Assembly (NCBI GenBank): GCA_026874595.1
Contig: CM049310.1
Location: forward strand, 55,617,058-55,681,057
Reading direction: 5' to 3'
Length of the DNA stretch: 64,000 nt
Origin: Sipunculus nudus
Lineage: Eukaryota; Annelida; Sipuncula; Golfingiida; Sipunculidae
The notes under the pieces are model-generated. The model was not told where the DNA came from. It was given only the letters and a program-made list of their open reading frames with translations, and made no database searches. Of this stretch, positions 49,436 to 60,175 are shown piece after piece; the first letter of the stretch is position 1; every line of letters starts with the position of its first letter. Position numbers and translations under genes: made by a program.

Positions 49436-50695
49436 TGGTCAAAGTTGGGCAAAATTTAAGGTACTAATTTTATATTTATACTAATAACTTATACAATTTT
49501 AAAAATTCAGAACTAATTTTGGGTATTCAATTGAATCTTGATTAAATAATGTTACATCCCTGACAAAAAATCTCTAGCTTCAGCAAGCCCCTTGTTAAGA
49601 GAGTAAATATATTTCTTGATTTTTTACAAAGTGCATTATGTTTGGGCCCATAACTTAAAACAATTACGCAATACTGACATCATTTCTGGCATGTGCACAG
49701 AGAATGTATAGAAAAACATGTATATTATATATGACTAAAGTCAGATCAGTGGTTTTGATATTAGGCAGTATTGAAGTGTAACAATGGGTTTTCTATTGAA
49801 AAATGAAGTTTTTCATTAATATCTCAAAGGTATTAAGTCCTAGTGACCAAATTCTTGGCATGGTAGGGAATTTTGGAGACATCTAATTGTTTGCCAAATT
49901 TTAGGAACTGAGAGCTTAAGCTGGGGAGCTGAGCTCTTGCAAACTGCATAACACTAGTCTGATGTAAACAATATGTTACATGGTGCTTGAAAACTTGAAT
50001 AAAATCTACAGTTTTTGATCAACTGGTTTCAAATTTTTGGTGTTAACAGACAAAATGCTAACAAAAACATGCTGAGAAAATTAAATCCACGTGCCATGCT
50101 AACAAAAACATGCTGAGAAAATTAAATCGTGCCATGGTCAAAGTTAGGCAAAATTTAAGGTACCAATTTTTTATTTTTGTTAATATTTTAAAAAATTTAA
50201 AAGATTTTGATCTAATTTTAGGTATACAATTTAATTTTGATTAATTAAAGTTATATTACTTGAAAAAAGTCCATAGCTTTAACAAGTTTTGTGTTAAGTG
50301 ATCAAATATCTTTCCTGATTTTTTACATAATGCATTATGTTCTGGCCCATAACTTTCTTAAATTATATAATACAGACATAATCTTAGGCATGTACATAGG
50401 AACTATATAGAGGAATATTTATGGTAAATATGAGTAAAAACAGATGCGTGGTTTTGATATTAGGCAGCCCTGAAGTGTGAAAATAGGTTTTTAATAAAAA
50501 TTGAGGTTTTTCCTTAATTTCTCAAAGGAACAAAGTCGCAAAGACCCATTTTCCGGCTTGGTAGGAGATCTTGGGGACATCTAACACTATGCCGAATTTT
50601 GGATTCCTAGGTCTTATGGTTTCAAAACGTGCCACATCTACGGCCGGACGGACGGACGACGGACAATGGACCACGACTATAAGTCATCTGAGCTA
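49436..50695 (-). mobile_element. F6 element, two ~700-bp units
   Basis: Units start 'gtcaaagttgggcaaaatttaag' at about 49438 and 'gtcaaagttaggcaaaattt' at about 50137. Each runs through 'taggcagt..tgaagtgt..aa..ggtttt' and 'atgg.agg.aatttgg'. The right unit closes with GGCCGGACGGACGGACGACG, then 'actataagtcatctgagcta', the F5/F6 5' end. Confidence 0.62.
50057..50136. repeat. Near-perfect tandem duplication of ~41 bp
   Basis: GCTAACAAAAACATGCTGAG then 'aaaattaaatc..gtgccat' is repeated once, differing by a 3-base insertion. It sits at the junction of the two F6 units. Confidence 0.75.
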
Positions 50696-51897
50696 ATAAG
50701 CCATCAGAAAACATTGATCCCACGGTGCACTGGCTGATCATTTTGTTTTTACCCACATCTTTATATCATGTGGGGGACCTGTAACAATAATCAAAACACT
50801 TTCCGCAAGGATATATGGCAGCAAGTCAGATGAAAATATAGCATTTCGCACATTGTGACCTTTAAGCTTCTGCACATATGCCACCATGCAGCCACTTTAT
50901 GTTCTATATATTTTCCTGTTTGTCAACATGGGTACATGCACTATGTTTACAAACAACTTTTAGATAAAAAACCATTAGACATTCATCACAGAACCATTAT
51001 AAGCAACTTCCTCAAGCTAGAAATCACAAAAATTCTACAGATTAGACAGATGAATAGCTGGCTTTAAATTTGTTTACCCTTATTTCCCACAACTTGTAAA
51101 CCCTAAATTTTCAAAAACTATATATCCTTATAAACCAATTAGTCTACAAGTACTCACTCAATTATGTTTAATTTTACTGATGATATGAATTCTGGTTTTA
51201 ATCCAGTGATCAAGTTTTATTTAATACTGATGCTATGACCATTGGATTTATTCTATTGACTCATGAAATCTAACAGCCTGGACTTAAATAACCTTTAACA
51301 AAACCTTATATGAAACCAAAGAGTCCTCTATGATCTACAAGTGGGCCATATACAGTATTCTTTGATGTCCCCTATAGTGTGCTTAAAAGATCTATTGTAA
51401 AAGCTTTCATGATAATACTGTGTACTTTATTGGGAGTTCCACAGAATACCCATTATCAGAGTACAAGGCCTCATATGACCACAAAAGCCTATAGTGTCAG
51501 ACCTAAACGGAAATTAACCACTTAGTTCATTCAAAACCCATAAACCTGCCTCAGAGTCCACCAGTCGGAAAATGCAAGCTTATAACTTACTGGCTGCCAC
51601 CATACATCAATGAAAGCCAAGGTTGCTGGTTTTCAATATGGACACACAATAAGGGGAACACAGTCCAACTGTATATAGGACCTTATCAGACCTGAAAATT
51701 TGTATGAAATCAACTTACATGCTTGAATATCTTAAATATAGGTACGTTCTAAAAAGTCAACCAGCTCTAGTTTTTATCCAATGATATTTTTTTTTCCTTT
51801 TAAAAGCTCAGTTTGGTCCAGCCAGCTCTAAACTGGCAGAAGTTCATAGAAATTTGTATGCTTGCTAAATATTATGAGTGTATATAAAACACTTGAA
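50696..51897. other. AT-rich DNA, no features recognised
   Basis: Unique-looking sequence with short frames only. Confidence 0.3.
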
Positions 51898-52750
51898 TAT
51901 ATGTCGAGGGCAGAATGAAAATCTGGGAAGTTCCGAGATCCAGAATCTTCCCAAGAAAAATGAGAATCAAGAGATGATGTGAAATGATTCCTGTTCTTCC
52001 TGAGACAAATGAGAATTCTCATTCTTCCCAGGAAAAATGAGAAATCCAGTCTGTCCAAGGATAAATCAGAATTCTAATTTTTCCTGGGAGAGGCAGGAAT
52101 TCAGTTTTGAAATTCAAACATGGGAAAAATGAGAATTCACATTTATACTGATATGAACAGGAAACATTTATAGTAATTTTAAACTCTTTTACTTTTTCTT
52201 ATTTTTTATGTTTATCTTACTTCTTTTCAGAAACAAACTTTGATTATATTTCTTTCACAATAATGCTGAACTGTTCAAGTAGTTAAAAGAAAAAATATAC
52301 ACTCACATAAAATGGAATAATGTTAATATAATATAAAAAAGCTTACAATTTCAAATTGAGATAAATGCTACATATACATATATATATATATATATGTATA
52401 TATGTATATATATATATAAATATATATATATATAATATAATATTACAAGTTGCTTCATTTTTTTGTATTATTATTATAATAATAGCTAGGGCAGGTTCTT
52501 GAGATTAAGTTATGAGAGAATAAGAAGCTGGAAAATATGAGAATTCCCATTCTTCCTGGGAAAAATCAGAATTCTCAATTGTCCCGGGGAAAATGAGAAA
52601 CCAGTGATACTGGTAGTATGAAATGATTCCCATTCTTCCTATAAAATAAAAATTCTTATTCTTCCCAGGAAATTCAAGAATTCTCATTTTTCCCAGGAAG
52701 AATGGGAATTTCTGGATCTTCCCAGATTCTTATTCTTCCCTTGACATATA
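51898..52750. mobile_element. Foldback element with long inverted ends
   Basis: Left ATATGTCGAGGGCAGAATGA and, on the other strand from the right, ATATGTCAAGGGAAGAATAA. Both are followed by (a)AATCTGGGAAG..(G)ATCCAGAA. Subterminal 'aaaaatgagaattc' / 'gaattctcattcttccc' words recur in both orientations throughout. The middle (about 52180-52500) is AT-rich and includes a (TA)n run. No coding capacity was found; the target duplication is masked by the TA-rich flanks. Confidence 0.65.
52371..52445. repeat. (TA)n microsatellite
   Basis: Nearly pure alternating T/A with occasional G, inside the foldback element. Confidence 0.9.
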
Positions 52751-52864
52751 TATATATATCTAGTTTTAGTTTTATATTTCAAATCATAATTTTATTTCAT
52801 TATAATTATTATATTAATAATTATTATTTAAGAAACTCATACATTAAATGATTTGAATTATTTA

Positions 52865-54210
52865 CTAGAATACGAGTAGTCGACAAGCAACAACTTGTAT
52901 CCGCCAAAATCTATCCAAGATGTATACACATGCAAAATTTCATGTGGAAAAGTCAAACCACTGCAGAGATATGAGTGATTTTATCCCACAGCAGACAAAC
53001 AGATGGACGCTGTGCAAAAATGGCTGCAGGTAATGCCACCATTTTTGTGTATGTTATAAAGCTATCCAAGGGCTACATTTGTGAAAAAATTTGTTTCCTG
53101 ATTGGTCAAACCAGTCTGGAGATATAAACATTAATGTCTACAGCGTGAACCTCAATGTAGGTGGCGCCACCTGTCATAAAATCAAGAAAGCTATCCAGGA
53201 TGTATTTGCATGCCGAATTACAGGTAATTTGGTCAAACCACTGCAGAGATATGAGTGATTTTAACCCAAGGCAGACAAACAGATGGACCCTGTGCAAAAA
53301 TGGCTGCAGGTGGTACCACCATTTTTGTGTATGTTATTAAGCTATCCAAGGGCTACATTTGTGTAAATTTTTTTTCCTGATTGGTCGAACGGTTCCCAAG
53401 ATATGAGCATAGATGTCCACAGCATGAACGTGAATGTAGGTGGCGCCACCTGTCATAAAATCAAAAAAGCTATACGAGATGTATAAGCATGCCAAATTTC
53501 AGATAATTTGGTCAAACCACTGCAGAGATATGAGTGATTTTAACCCAAGGCAGACAAACAGATGAATGCTGTGCAAAAATGGCTGCAGGTGGCACCACCA
53601 TTTTTGTGTATGTTATAAAGCTACCCAAGGGCTACATTTGTGTAATTTTTTTTTCTGATGGGTCAAACGGTTCCCGAGATATGAGCCTGGATGTCTGCAG
53701 CATGAACGTTAATGCAGGTGGCGCCACCTGTCATAAAATCAAGAAAGCTATCTAGGATGTAAACGCATGCAGAATTTTAGGTGAATTAGTCAACCCACTG
53801 CAGAGATATGAGTGATTTTAACCCAAGGCAGTTGAACAGATGGACACTGTGCAAACATGGTTGCAGGTGGCACCACCATTTTTTGTGTATGTTATAAAGC
53901 TCTCCAAGGGTTACATTTGTACAAAATTTTTTTCCTGATCGGTCAAAGGGTTCCCGAGATATGTGGGTTTATGTGTGAAGAAAACAGACGCACAAACGGA
54001 CGCTGGGCAGAGAGGAAAGGTCAGAGGTAAAGGCCAATTGGTAAGGCACCAGTTCACATGTGACCCGATAAATGGTGTAAGTTTCAGAAAAATCCGTCCA
54101 GTAGTCTCAGAGGAGTTAATTCCCAAAAATGAACTTGGCAGCAGCAACAGCGGCAGCAGCGGAACCCGGTCAAAAACATAGTATCAGCAAAACTTCGTTT
54201 TGGCGGATAC
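52865..54210 (-). mobile_element. F1 Helentron-like element
   Basis: CTAGAATACGAGTAGTCGAC on the left and ATAGTATCAGCAAAACTTCG..GGCGGATAC on the right. The core has units about 279 bp apart (GTAGGTGGCGCCACCTGT at about 53157 and 53436, a GCAGG variant at 53715). The initial segment between 3' end and first unit is deleted relative to the 18.9-kb copy. No coding capacity. Confidence 0.82.
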
Positions 54211-54908
54211 AATTAATACCAATAATTGGTAAAACAATCTTTTATCAATTTTACCAAAAGCACCATAATAATTCAAGTTCCTGAATAAAGGATATATAAA
54301 TATATTATGTGGAGTAAGAAATATTTTATTTATCACGCTTTACTTTCCATTGTGATGTCAATAATTAACTTGAAACTTTAACTTTAAACATTTATAGCAA
54401 CTTTTTTCTAATGAAAATTATGTTGCACCACATGCTTTTATTTTTGTATCTGGACAATTTTTTTTCCATGCTGTGTAACATACACAACATGAAAAAACTG
54501 TTAAAAAATGCAAGCAAACTGCACACCACTGATGCGTCACTGACATATCATTTTTATTAAATTACCTTGAAGATACATAATAAGATATAATTAACCAAAT
54601 TGATAGGGAAATACACACTGTGAATCTGCCAAAACAACACAGAAGCTTCCATATAAGCAAATATGTGCTCTACCCTGTGTTTTTTACCAGTTTTGTTGGC
54701 TGTACATAGCATCTCAAATGTACCACTACCATTGGTAGTGATATGAAAGGCAAAAGGGAAGGTTTTTTAGTATGATATCAGTGTTGATGTCCGTCTTAAA
54801 AACTTTACAATTAATTTGAAATTACACTGAAAGGGAAATTAGGGAAGGGTTTTTAGTTTGATATCAGTGATGACTTCAGTCTCATCCGACTTAACAATTA
54901 ATTTTAAA

Positions 54909-55797
54909 CTAGAATACAGGTAGTAGACAAGCGACTACGTGTATCCGCCTAAATCAGAGTGGAACGGGTGAAGTGAGGCATGGATTGAGTGGCAAGGGGA
55001 AATAGAGTGAAATGTTGCATATTAGCATGGATGTCTGCAGCCAAATTGTGTATGTAGGTTGCGCCACCTACCACAAAATCCAGAAAGCCGTCCAAGTTGT
55101 ATACATATGCAAAATTTAAGGCAGATAAGTCAAACCACTGCCAAGATATGAGTGATTTTATCCCATGGCAGACAAATAGATGGGAGCTGTGCAAAAATGG
55201 CTGCAGGTGGCGCCACTAGTTTTGCGTATGATAAAGAGCTATGTGAGATCTATACACATGCAAAATTTTTGCCCAATCGGTCAAACGGTTCCCGAGATAT
55301 GAGCTTGGATGTCTGCAGCGTAAACGTGAATGTAGGTGGCGCCACCTGTCATAAAATCAGAAAAGCTATCTTGGATGTATATGCATGCCAAATTTCAGGT
55401 GAATTAGTCAAACCACTGGAGTGATTTTAACCCAAGGCAGACATACAGATGGACACTGTGCAAACATGGTTGCAGGTGGCGCCACCATTTTTGTGTATGT
55501 TATAAAGCTCTCCAAGGGCTACATTTGTGCAAAAAAATTTTCCTGATCAGTCAAACAGTTCCTGAGATATGTGGGTTTATGTGTGGAAACAGACGCACAA
55601 ACGGACGCAGAGCGCAGAGGAAAGGTCAGAGGTCAAAACAAAATCGGGGCGCAGCAGTTCACATGTGACCCGAACATAATCCCGGGTTTCTTAAAATTCT
55701 GCCCAGCGGTTACGGAGGAGTTCTCCGGACACCTACGCGGCGGCGGCGGCAGTGGGCTGAAAACATAGTATCCGCAAAACTCTGTTTTGGCGGATAC
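54909..55797 (-). mobile_element. F1 Helentron-like element, short copy
   Basis: Intact F1 ends with only about two core units (GCGCC palindromes near 55060, 55205, 55335 and 55475). A (GGC)n run precedes the 5' hairpin at about 55738. It lies only 0.7 kb from the previous F1 copy, in the same orientation. Confidence 0.82.
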
Positions 55798-56079
55798 AAT
55801 TACATCGAAAGGCAAATTAGGTAGGGGTTTTTAGTTTGATATCAGTGATGATGTCAGTCACATCTGACTTCACACTTGGGTCTTCCTGGTCTTCCTGGCC
55901 TGTTCATTCTTGTACTTTTTATCACCCCAGGGTCACACAACCCAATCAAGCCATGAAAGGCACCAGAAGCTTTTTTTGTTCGACAATTTGCCTGCCACCA
56001 ATGACCAGTACCTTGACGGAGAGATTGCACCCTCCTTGTAAAGACTGGCTATGCTAGAGTCTCAGCACTGAAGGCATTC

Positions 56080-56551
56080 TAAGCTCTTTACACAGCGCTT
56101 TACCCATAGGCCAACTACCTATATTGTAAGCACTGTTTGTTATGACCTTGTTTCCTGAATCTCTACACTAGAGGGGAGCACTGTATTTTGGTCCAATCAG
56201 TTGAGACCCTGTGCTGAAGACAACACGGTTTATCAGCAAAGAGAGGAATACATGGAGCCAATGTTGTTCATTTCATTTTGAGTGACAGTGCATTGCCCCG
56301 GCGACCGTTTGAACAGGCCACAGGCTCAGAGAGAAATGACCCACACATGGTTTCTGGGTGGAGCCTGATGCCTGTCGATTGTTTGTTGACTTGCTTTTAG
56401 TTGGCTGCTTGTCAAATCAGCAGTTTCTTTCAGCAGACAGGCCCATCAGCACCACCTGGTGTTTAAATGCATCATAAACTGTCAAAGCAGGCAGCACAAA
56501 AATCTGTAGCTTCTTTAGAAGCGCAAGATTTCCGCTGCCTCGGGAGCATAG
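56080..56551 (-). mobile_element. New-looking short element, copy 2, with 8-bp target duplication
   Basis: 472 bp, the inverse of 45417-46100 with an internal deletion of about 200 bp. It is flanked by AGGCATTC at 56072-56079 and 56552-56559. The boundaries agree with those set independently by the longer duplication at copy 1. A tRNA-like piece lies just outside its right end. Confidence 0.7.
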
Positions 56552-56560
56552 AGGCATTCA

Positions 56561-56626
56561 GAATGAGATGCAAACCCACAACCTTGTGTTCACAAGCCCA
56601 GCCCCCTAACTATTACCCCACTGTGC
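56561..56626 (-). mobile_element. tRNA-like SINE head fragment
   Basis: On the minus strand CACAGTGGGGTAATAGTTAG gives an A-box-like stretch, and TTGTGGGTTTGCATCTC a B-box-like one. It abuts the short element at 56080-56551; it may be the site that element inserted into, or an optional 5' head of it. Confidence 0.4.
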
Positions 56627-56676
56627 TTATAACAAGAGAGCTACAGGGAGAAACGTGATCCCAGATGATAAATGCA

Positions 56677-56886
56677 TCACTGAAGGAGCAGCAAATCAAC
56701 TTCTATAATGCCATTTACCATATGATCAATATATGTGCCAGGAAATTCCTTTACATGCTGATCCCGAGGTGAAGGTTTGTATCCATCAAAGAAGAGAGAT
56801 GACCAGAGATAAGTGAAGTCCTGAGCCAAAGGGAATAGAATTAACTCATTCCCATGGTTTGTCTTCATGGGAAAATAAATATTCAT
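56677..56886 (-). CDS. Unassigned ORF, possible exon
   Basis: A 69-residue frame with protein-like composition (FPLAQDFTYLWSSLFFDGYK, PSPRDQHVKEFPGTYIDHM). A possible GTAAAT donor follows IDHM near 56720. An in-frame TGA lies 15 bases upstream of the ATG, so an exon would have to start within the frame (possible AG after 'tttattttcccatgaag'). No family was recognised. It may belong to another gene or be chance. Confidence 0.22.
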   Translation of the reverse strand: MNIYFPMKTNHGNELILFPLAQDFTYLWSSLFFDGYKPSPRDQHVKEFPGTYIDHMVNGIIEVDLLLLQ

Positions 56887-57388
56887 TATGATGGAATGTC
56901 AAGCTGAACTACAAATAAATGATCAAATAAAGATCAGATAACTGAAACAAAAATTTTAATGTGTGATCTACTGCTGCATCTTCAATCATTTTTGTACAAT
57001 TATACTGTTGAATACCAACCAAGAAAAATGGTATATTCACATAAAAGGGTGTAATGTTTATATATGTATTTCCAAATACAACACAGGTCCATGTCAACAT
57101 ATTAATGTCAATAAACTTAAGTGACAAATAGACTTAAGAGTCCTGCTAAAGAAAATTTAGTCTCATTAGGAAAGAGAAAGGAACACACTACTTCCTTGCA
57201 TGACATGGGTTAGGTCATGTGACCATGTCTTAAGTTTCAACCAACATAATCTGCATATGGGTAATTGGTAATTTAGGAAAATTGCATCTATTTTTAGAAA
57301 CCAGGAGTCTTCAGGAGCCAGTTTGACATGAAACAGACTGAACAGCTACAAAGACAATAACTTCATTAACAAAATATTGCCTGCCATG

Positions 57389-57610
57389 CTAGGTGCTGGG
57401 TGACATGCTTTCAAATGTCAGGAAAAGATCACCTATTTCAAGAGCCAAGGCTTTTACAGTCACACCAAACAGAGCAAAGGGGAAGTTTCCTAGCAATTCC
57501 TGGTCTAGCATACAATTAGTAGTCAATTCTTGATAAAGATTAGTAGTTGCTTCTTGAAATGGTATTGAAACCTCCAACAGCAGTGAGGGGAGGTTTATAG
57601 GGACTGACAA
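57389..57610 (-). CDS. Unassigned ORF, possible exon
   Basis: A 73-residue frame (LPSLLLEVSIPFQEATTNLY, QELLGNFPFALFGVTVKALA) ending in TAG, with no ATG at the start. A candidate acceptor (TTGTCAG) lies at its upstream edge, but the pyrimidine tract is weak. It is close to and on the same strand as 56677-56886, so the two could be exons of one gene; no family was recognised. Confidence 0.2.
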   Translation of the reverse strand: MSVPINLPSLLLEVSIPFQEATTNLYQELTTNCMLDQELLGNFPFALFGVTVKALALEIGDLFLTFESMSPST

Positions 57611-57885
57611 GTTTATTTCTTTATTTTTACCTCAATGGGTCAGAATTTTTTATGCAGGGACTTTCTTAGGTCCCCCAGAGAGCAAAACCATCAAACACAA
57701 TTTTTGTTCTTTTCTCTCTTTTCTTCTGTCTGTGTTTGCACTAGATCCCAAATATGGCTGATTTTCTAAACCTGACCTTTGGGCACAAATTACCATAGTT
57801 ATATGTGACAGATCTGCACCTGATATCTGTTCCTGACCATGGCCTAATTTTCCAAGGTCAGCCAGTCCATATTCCCATTATTACC

Positions 57886-57946
57886 CAGTTGGGTAATTCC
57901 AAAACTTGTACACTAGATCCATAGCCGATTCCCAATTATCACTCAG
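57886..57946. repeat. 61-bp direct repeat flanking the retrotransposon, left copy
   Basis: CAGTTGGGTAATTCCAAAAC ... ATTATCACTCAG; matches 60115-60175 with 5 mismatches and no gaps (about 92%). It sits exactly at the 3' end of the element. Confidence 0.85.
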
Positions 57947-57983
57947 TTTTCTCTCTCTATCTTGGTACTGCTGGTGACTGTTG

Positions 57984-58799
57984 TCACATTATTGCCGCAA
58001 TCGTTTGTCTCAGTCCTCCTTGCTTGTGGTCACTGATTCTGCCTCTTGAGGTGTCAAACCAATGGAGGCCAGGTCCCTGTTGATGGTGTCTGACCACCCC
58101 TGTCTCTGCCTGCCCTGTTTTCTCCTTCTTCCTACAGCTGATTGGTCCCATCTGTACATACGTTGAGGTAGCCGACCCTGCTCCATCCTTTGCATGTGAC
58201 CATACCACCTTAGTCCTGTTCTCTTGATGTTACCCAAGTCTCTCCTCCATGTAGTAGTGTTGGCACCATGACAGTGTTATATATCTTTAATTTTGTTTGA
58301 AGCTTGATCTTAGTTTGCCATACTTTGTTCAGTGACCTAATTACTGTACCAGCTCTACCTATCCTTATATATAGTTCTTGCTCCAAGGAGTTTGAAGGTG
58401 TAACATGCAACCCAAAGTAGCAGAAGCTGTTTACTTGTTCCAGTATATGACCCTCATCCTCGACAATTGCTGGTACGTTTCTGGATGTCATCACCTATGT
58501 GTTCTCTTTGGAGACCAAGTCCAAATTCCTCGCCAGCTCTTCTCAGTCTTGTTAAGGCCACTGAGGCCTCTTTGTCTCCCTTCTCTATCAGAGTCACATC
58601 CTCTGCGAAGTCTAAATCGGCTAGTGTCCATGCTTGCAACACTTGTGTCTATGTCCAGGTCATCCCTCACTTGAGGGTTCAGGTGATATCTCCTCACTGG
58701 TTCTGGTCTAATCAGGAGTTCCTCCAAATGCTCTCTCAACCAGTCTTTCACCTTCCCTGCCTCTGTAAGCACTGTGCCTTCTTTACTCTTTACTGACAT
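57984..58799 (-). pseudogene. Retrotransposon linker, RT thumb and C-terminal tail
   Basis: Order on the minus strand: linker (VLTEAGKVKDWLREHLEELL, 58700-58790); LADLDFAEDVTLIEKGDKEA (about 58570-58630), where FAED replaces (Y/F)ADD; RIGRAGTVIRSLNKVWQTKI and YNTVMVPTLLHGGETW (58230-58440); LRWYGHMQRMEQGRLPQRMY and GRRRKQGRQRQGW (58080-58215). Pieces overlap in different frames, so the copy is dead. RT motifs before the FADD box are absent. Confidence 0.8.
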
Positions 58800-59155
58800 G
58801 GGCTGGGGTGATGTCTTGCCACTAATTTTTTTGACAATTTGGAAGACTTGTTGCTGGTTGTTCTTTCCTGATGCTTGCTCCAGCTCTCTGGCACATTAGT
58901 GGAACCATTCCTGTTTGTCTTTTCTCGCACTCTTCTTTACCTACGTGTCAAGTTAAGTTGTCTGTACTCTTCTGCACTGCTCTGGGTCCCTCTGGTATCT
59001 CTCTTGACTTTGGCTTCCCTCCTTATTCCACAAGCTCTTCTGTTTTAGCACTTATCCACTCCTTCTCTTCCCCCTACTCTTACCAAGTACTGCCTCTTCA
59101 GCTTTGACCACACTTTCCCTGATGGTACCACTCCTCTCCAGCACTCCTGTGGTCA

Positions 59156-59612
59156 TCAGGCTCTCTGCTCAAGTTTCTTGCAATCTCCTGTTGGTAGCAT
59201 TCTTTCATGGCAGATATCTTGAGTTAGTGGGTTGCGAACCACCTGCACTCTCCTCGCATTTTTTGGTCGGCTGCACCTCATCCTGATCTTGACCACCACT
59301 AACTCATGGTCACTGTATATGTCTGCTCCTTTAAATGTCCTACAATCTAACATGGACCTCTTCCATCTTCCACTGAAGACAATATGGTCAATCTATGCTC
59401 TTGTTCTAGAGGTTGTGTTGCTTGTTCATATATACTTATGGATGTCCTTGTGTGCGAACAAGGTGCCCCCTACTGTCAAACCATGTGTGGAACAGGTATC
59501 CAATAGCCTCTCTCTGTTGTCATTCATCATTCCAAGCCCCTGTGGCCCTATCTCTCCTGCATAAGCATCAGTGTCCCTACCTACTCTCAGGAGTACCTAC
59601 TCTCTACCTACC
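59156..59612 (-). pseudogene. Retrotransposon endonuclease domain, C-terminal part, frameshifted
   Basis: Fragments in different frames continue the domain: GPQGLGMMNDNRERLLDTC (about 59480-59560), TQIDHIVFSGRWK-like sequence at about 59370-59410, and DCRTFKGADIYSDHELVVVK at about 59290-59350, with the SDH motif that closes the nuclease active site. At least two frameshifts are needed to join them. Confidence 0.75.
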
Positions 59613-60110
59613 CTACCTAATTGCCAAATCAGGGACACATATCATGGCAGAGCACCACTCCAAGGATGTTGTCCAGTTTGCCATAACATCATCTTTATCA
59701 CTCGCACTGCTTACCTCTTTAGGTGCATAGGCCACTACCACAGATAGGTTGGTGACCCCTGCCTTGAAACTGGCTCTCAGCAGTCTTTCATTTATACAGT
59801 GGATGTATCTGATGGCACTTGCTGCTTTCCTCAAAAGTAGTAGCCCCACTCCTGCCTCATGTTGCTGATCCTGTCTTCCCAAGTAGATAAATGTCCATGG
59901 TGCGTGCTTTACCTTGTCACTTCCTGTCCACCTCACCTCTTGCACTCGAACTATATTCAAATGGTATCTTTCTGCATTATCACAGAGCTCCTTTAACTTT
60001 CCTGCCTGCCACATAGTACTGACATTCCATGTTCCAACCCTCATCTCCTCCTTGCAACTCAGTAGTTTTGTTCTATTTTTTAGGTTCCCCGTCAGACTGT
60101 CACCTTCCAT
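59613..60110 (-). pseudogene. Retrotransposon endonuclease domain, N-terminal part
   Basis: ATG at 60110 opens a frame with 21 residues before MRVGTWNVSTM. QEVRWTG carries the catalytic Glu. GVGLLLL and VVVAYAPKE match the EEP fold of CFDP2-like endonucleases. The frame breaks near 59690, where the GD(F/L)N region is expected, so it no longer encodes an intact nuclease. The start lies only 4 bp inside the flanking direct repeat. Confidence 0.8.
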
Positions 60111-60114
60111 CACT

Positions 60115-60175
60115 CAGTTTGGTAATTCCCAAACTTGTACACTAGATCCATTGCTGATTCCCAATCATCACTCAG
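60115..60175. repeat. 61-bp direct repeat flanking the retrotransposon, right copy
   Basis: CAGTTTGGTAATTCCCAAAC ... ATCATCACTCAG. It is adjacent to the element's 5' end, only 4 bp before the ATG of the endonuclease. Either a long target-site duplication or part of an older tandem repeat into which the element inserted. Confidence 0.85.

Larger units (their letters stand above)
57947..60114 (-). mobile_element. Decayed RTE/CFDP2-like non-LTR retrotransposon with deleted RT core
   Basis: Read on the minus strand it shows, in order: an EEP endonuclease (MRVGTWNVSTMWQAGKLKEL), its C-terminal SDHELVVVKI motif, a linker (EGTVLTEAGKVKDWLREHLE), then at once the RT 'FADD-box' remnant (DLDFAEDVTLI), the thumb (YLG-like..TLLHGGETW) and the C-terminal tail (LRWYGHMQRM..GRRRKQGRQRQGW). 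About 20 codons separate linker and FADD-box, so most of the RT palm is missing. Several frameshifts and stops occur. It ends in a short GATAGAGAGAGAAAA-like tail. It is bracketed by 61-bp direct repeats. Clade assignment is from memory of CFDP2/BovB-type proteins. Confidence 0.85.
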
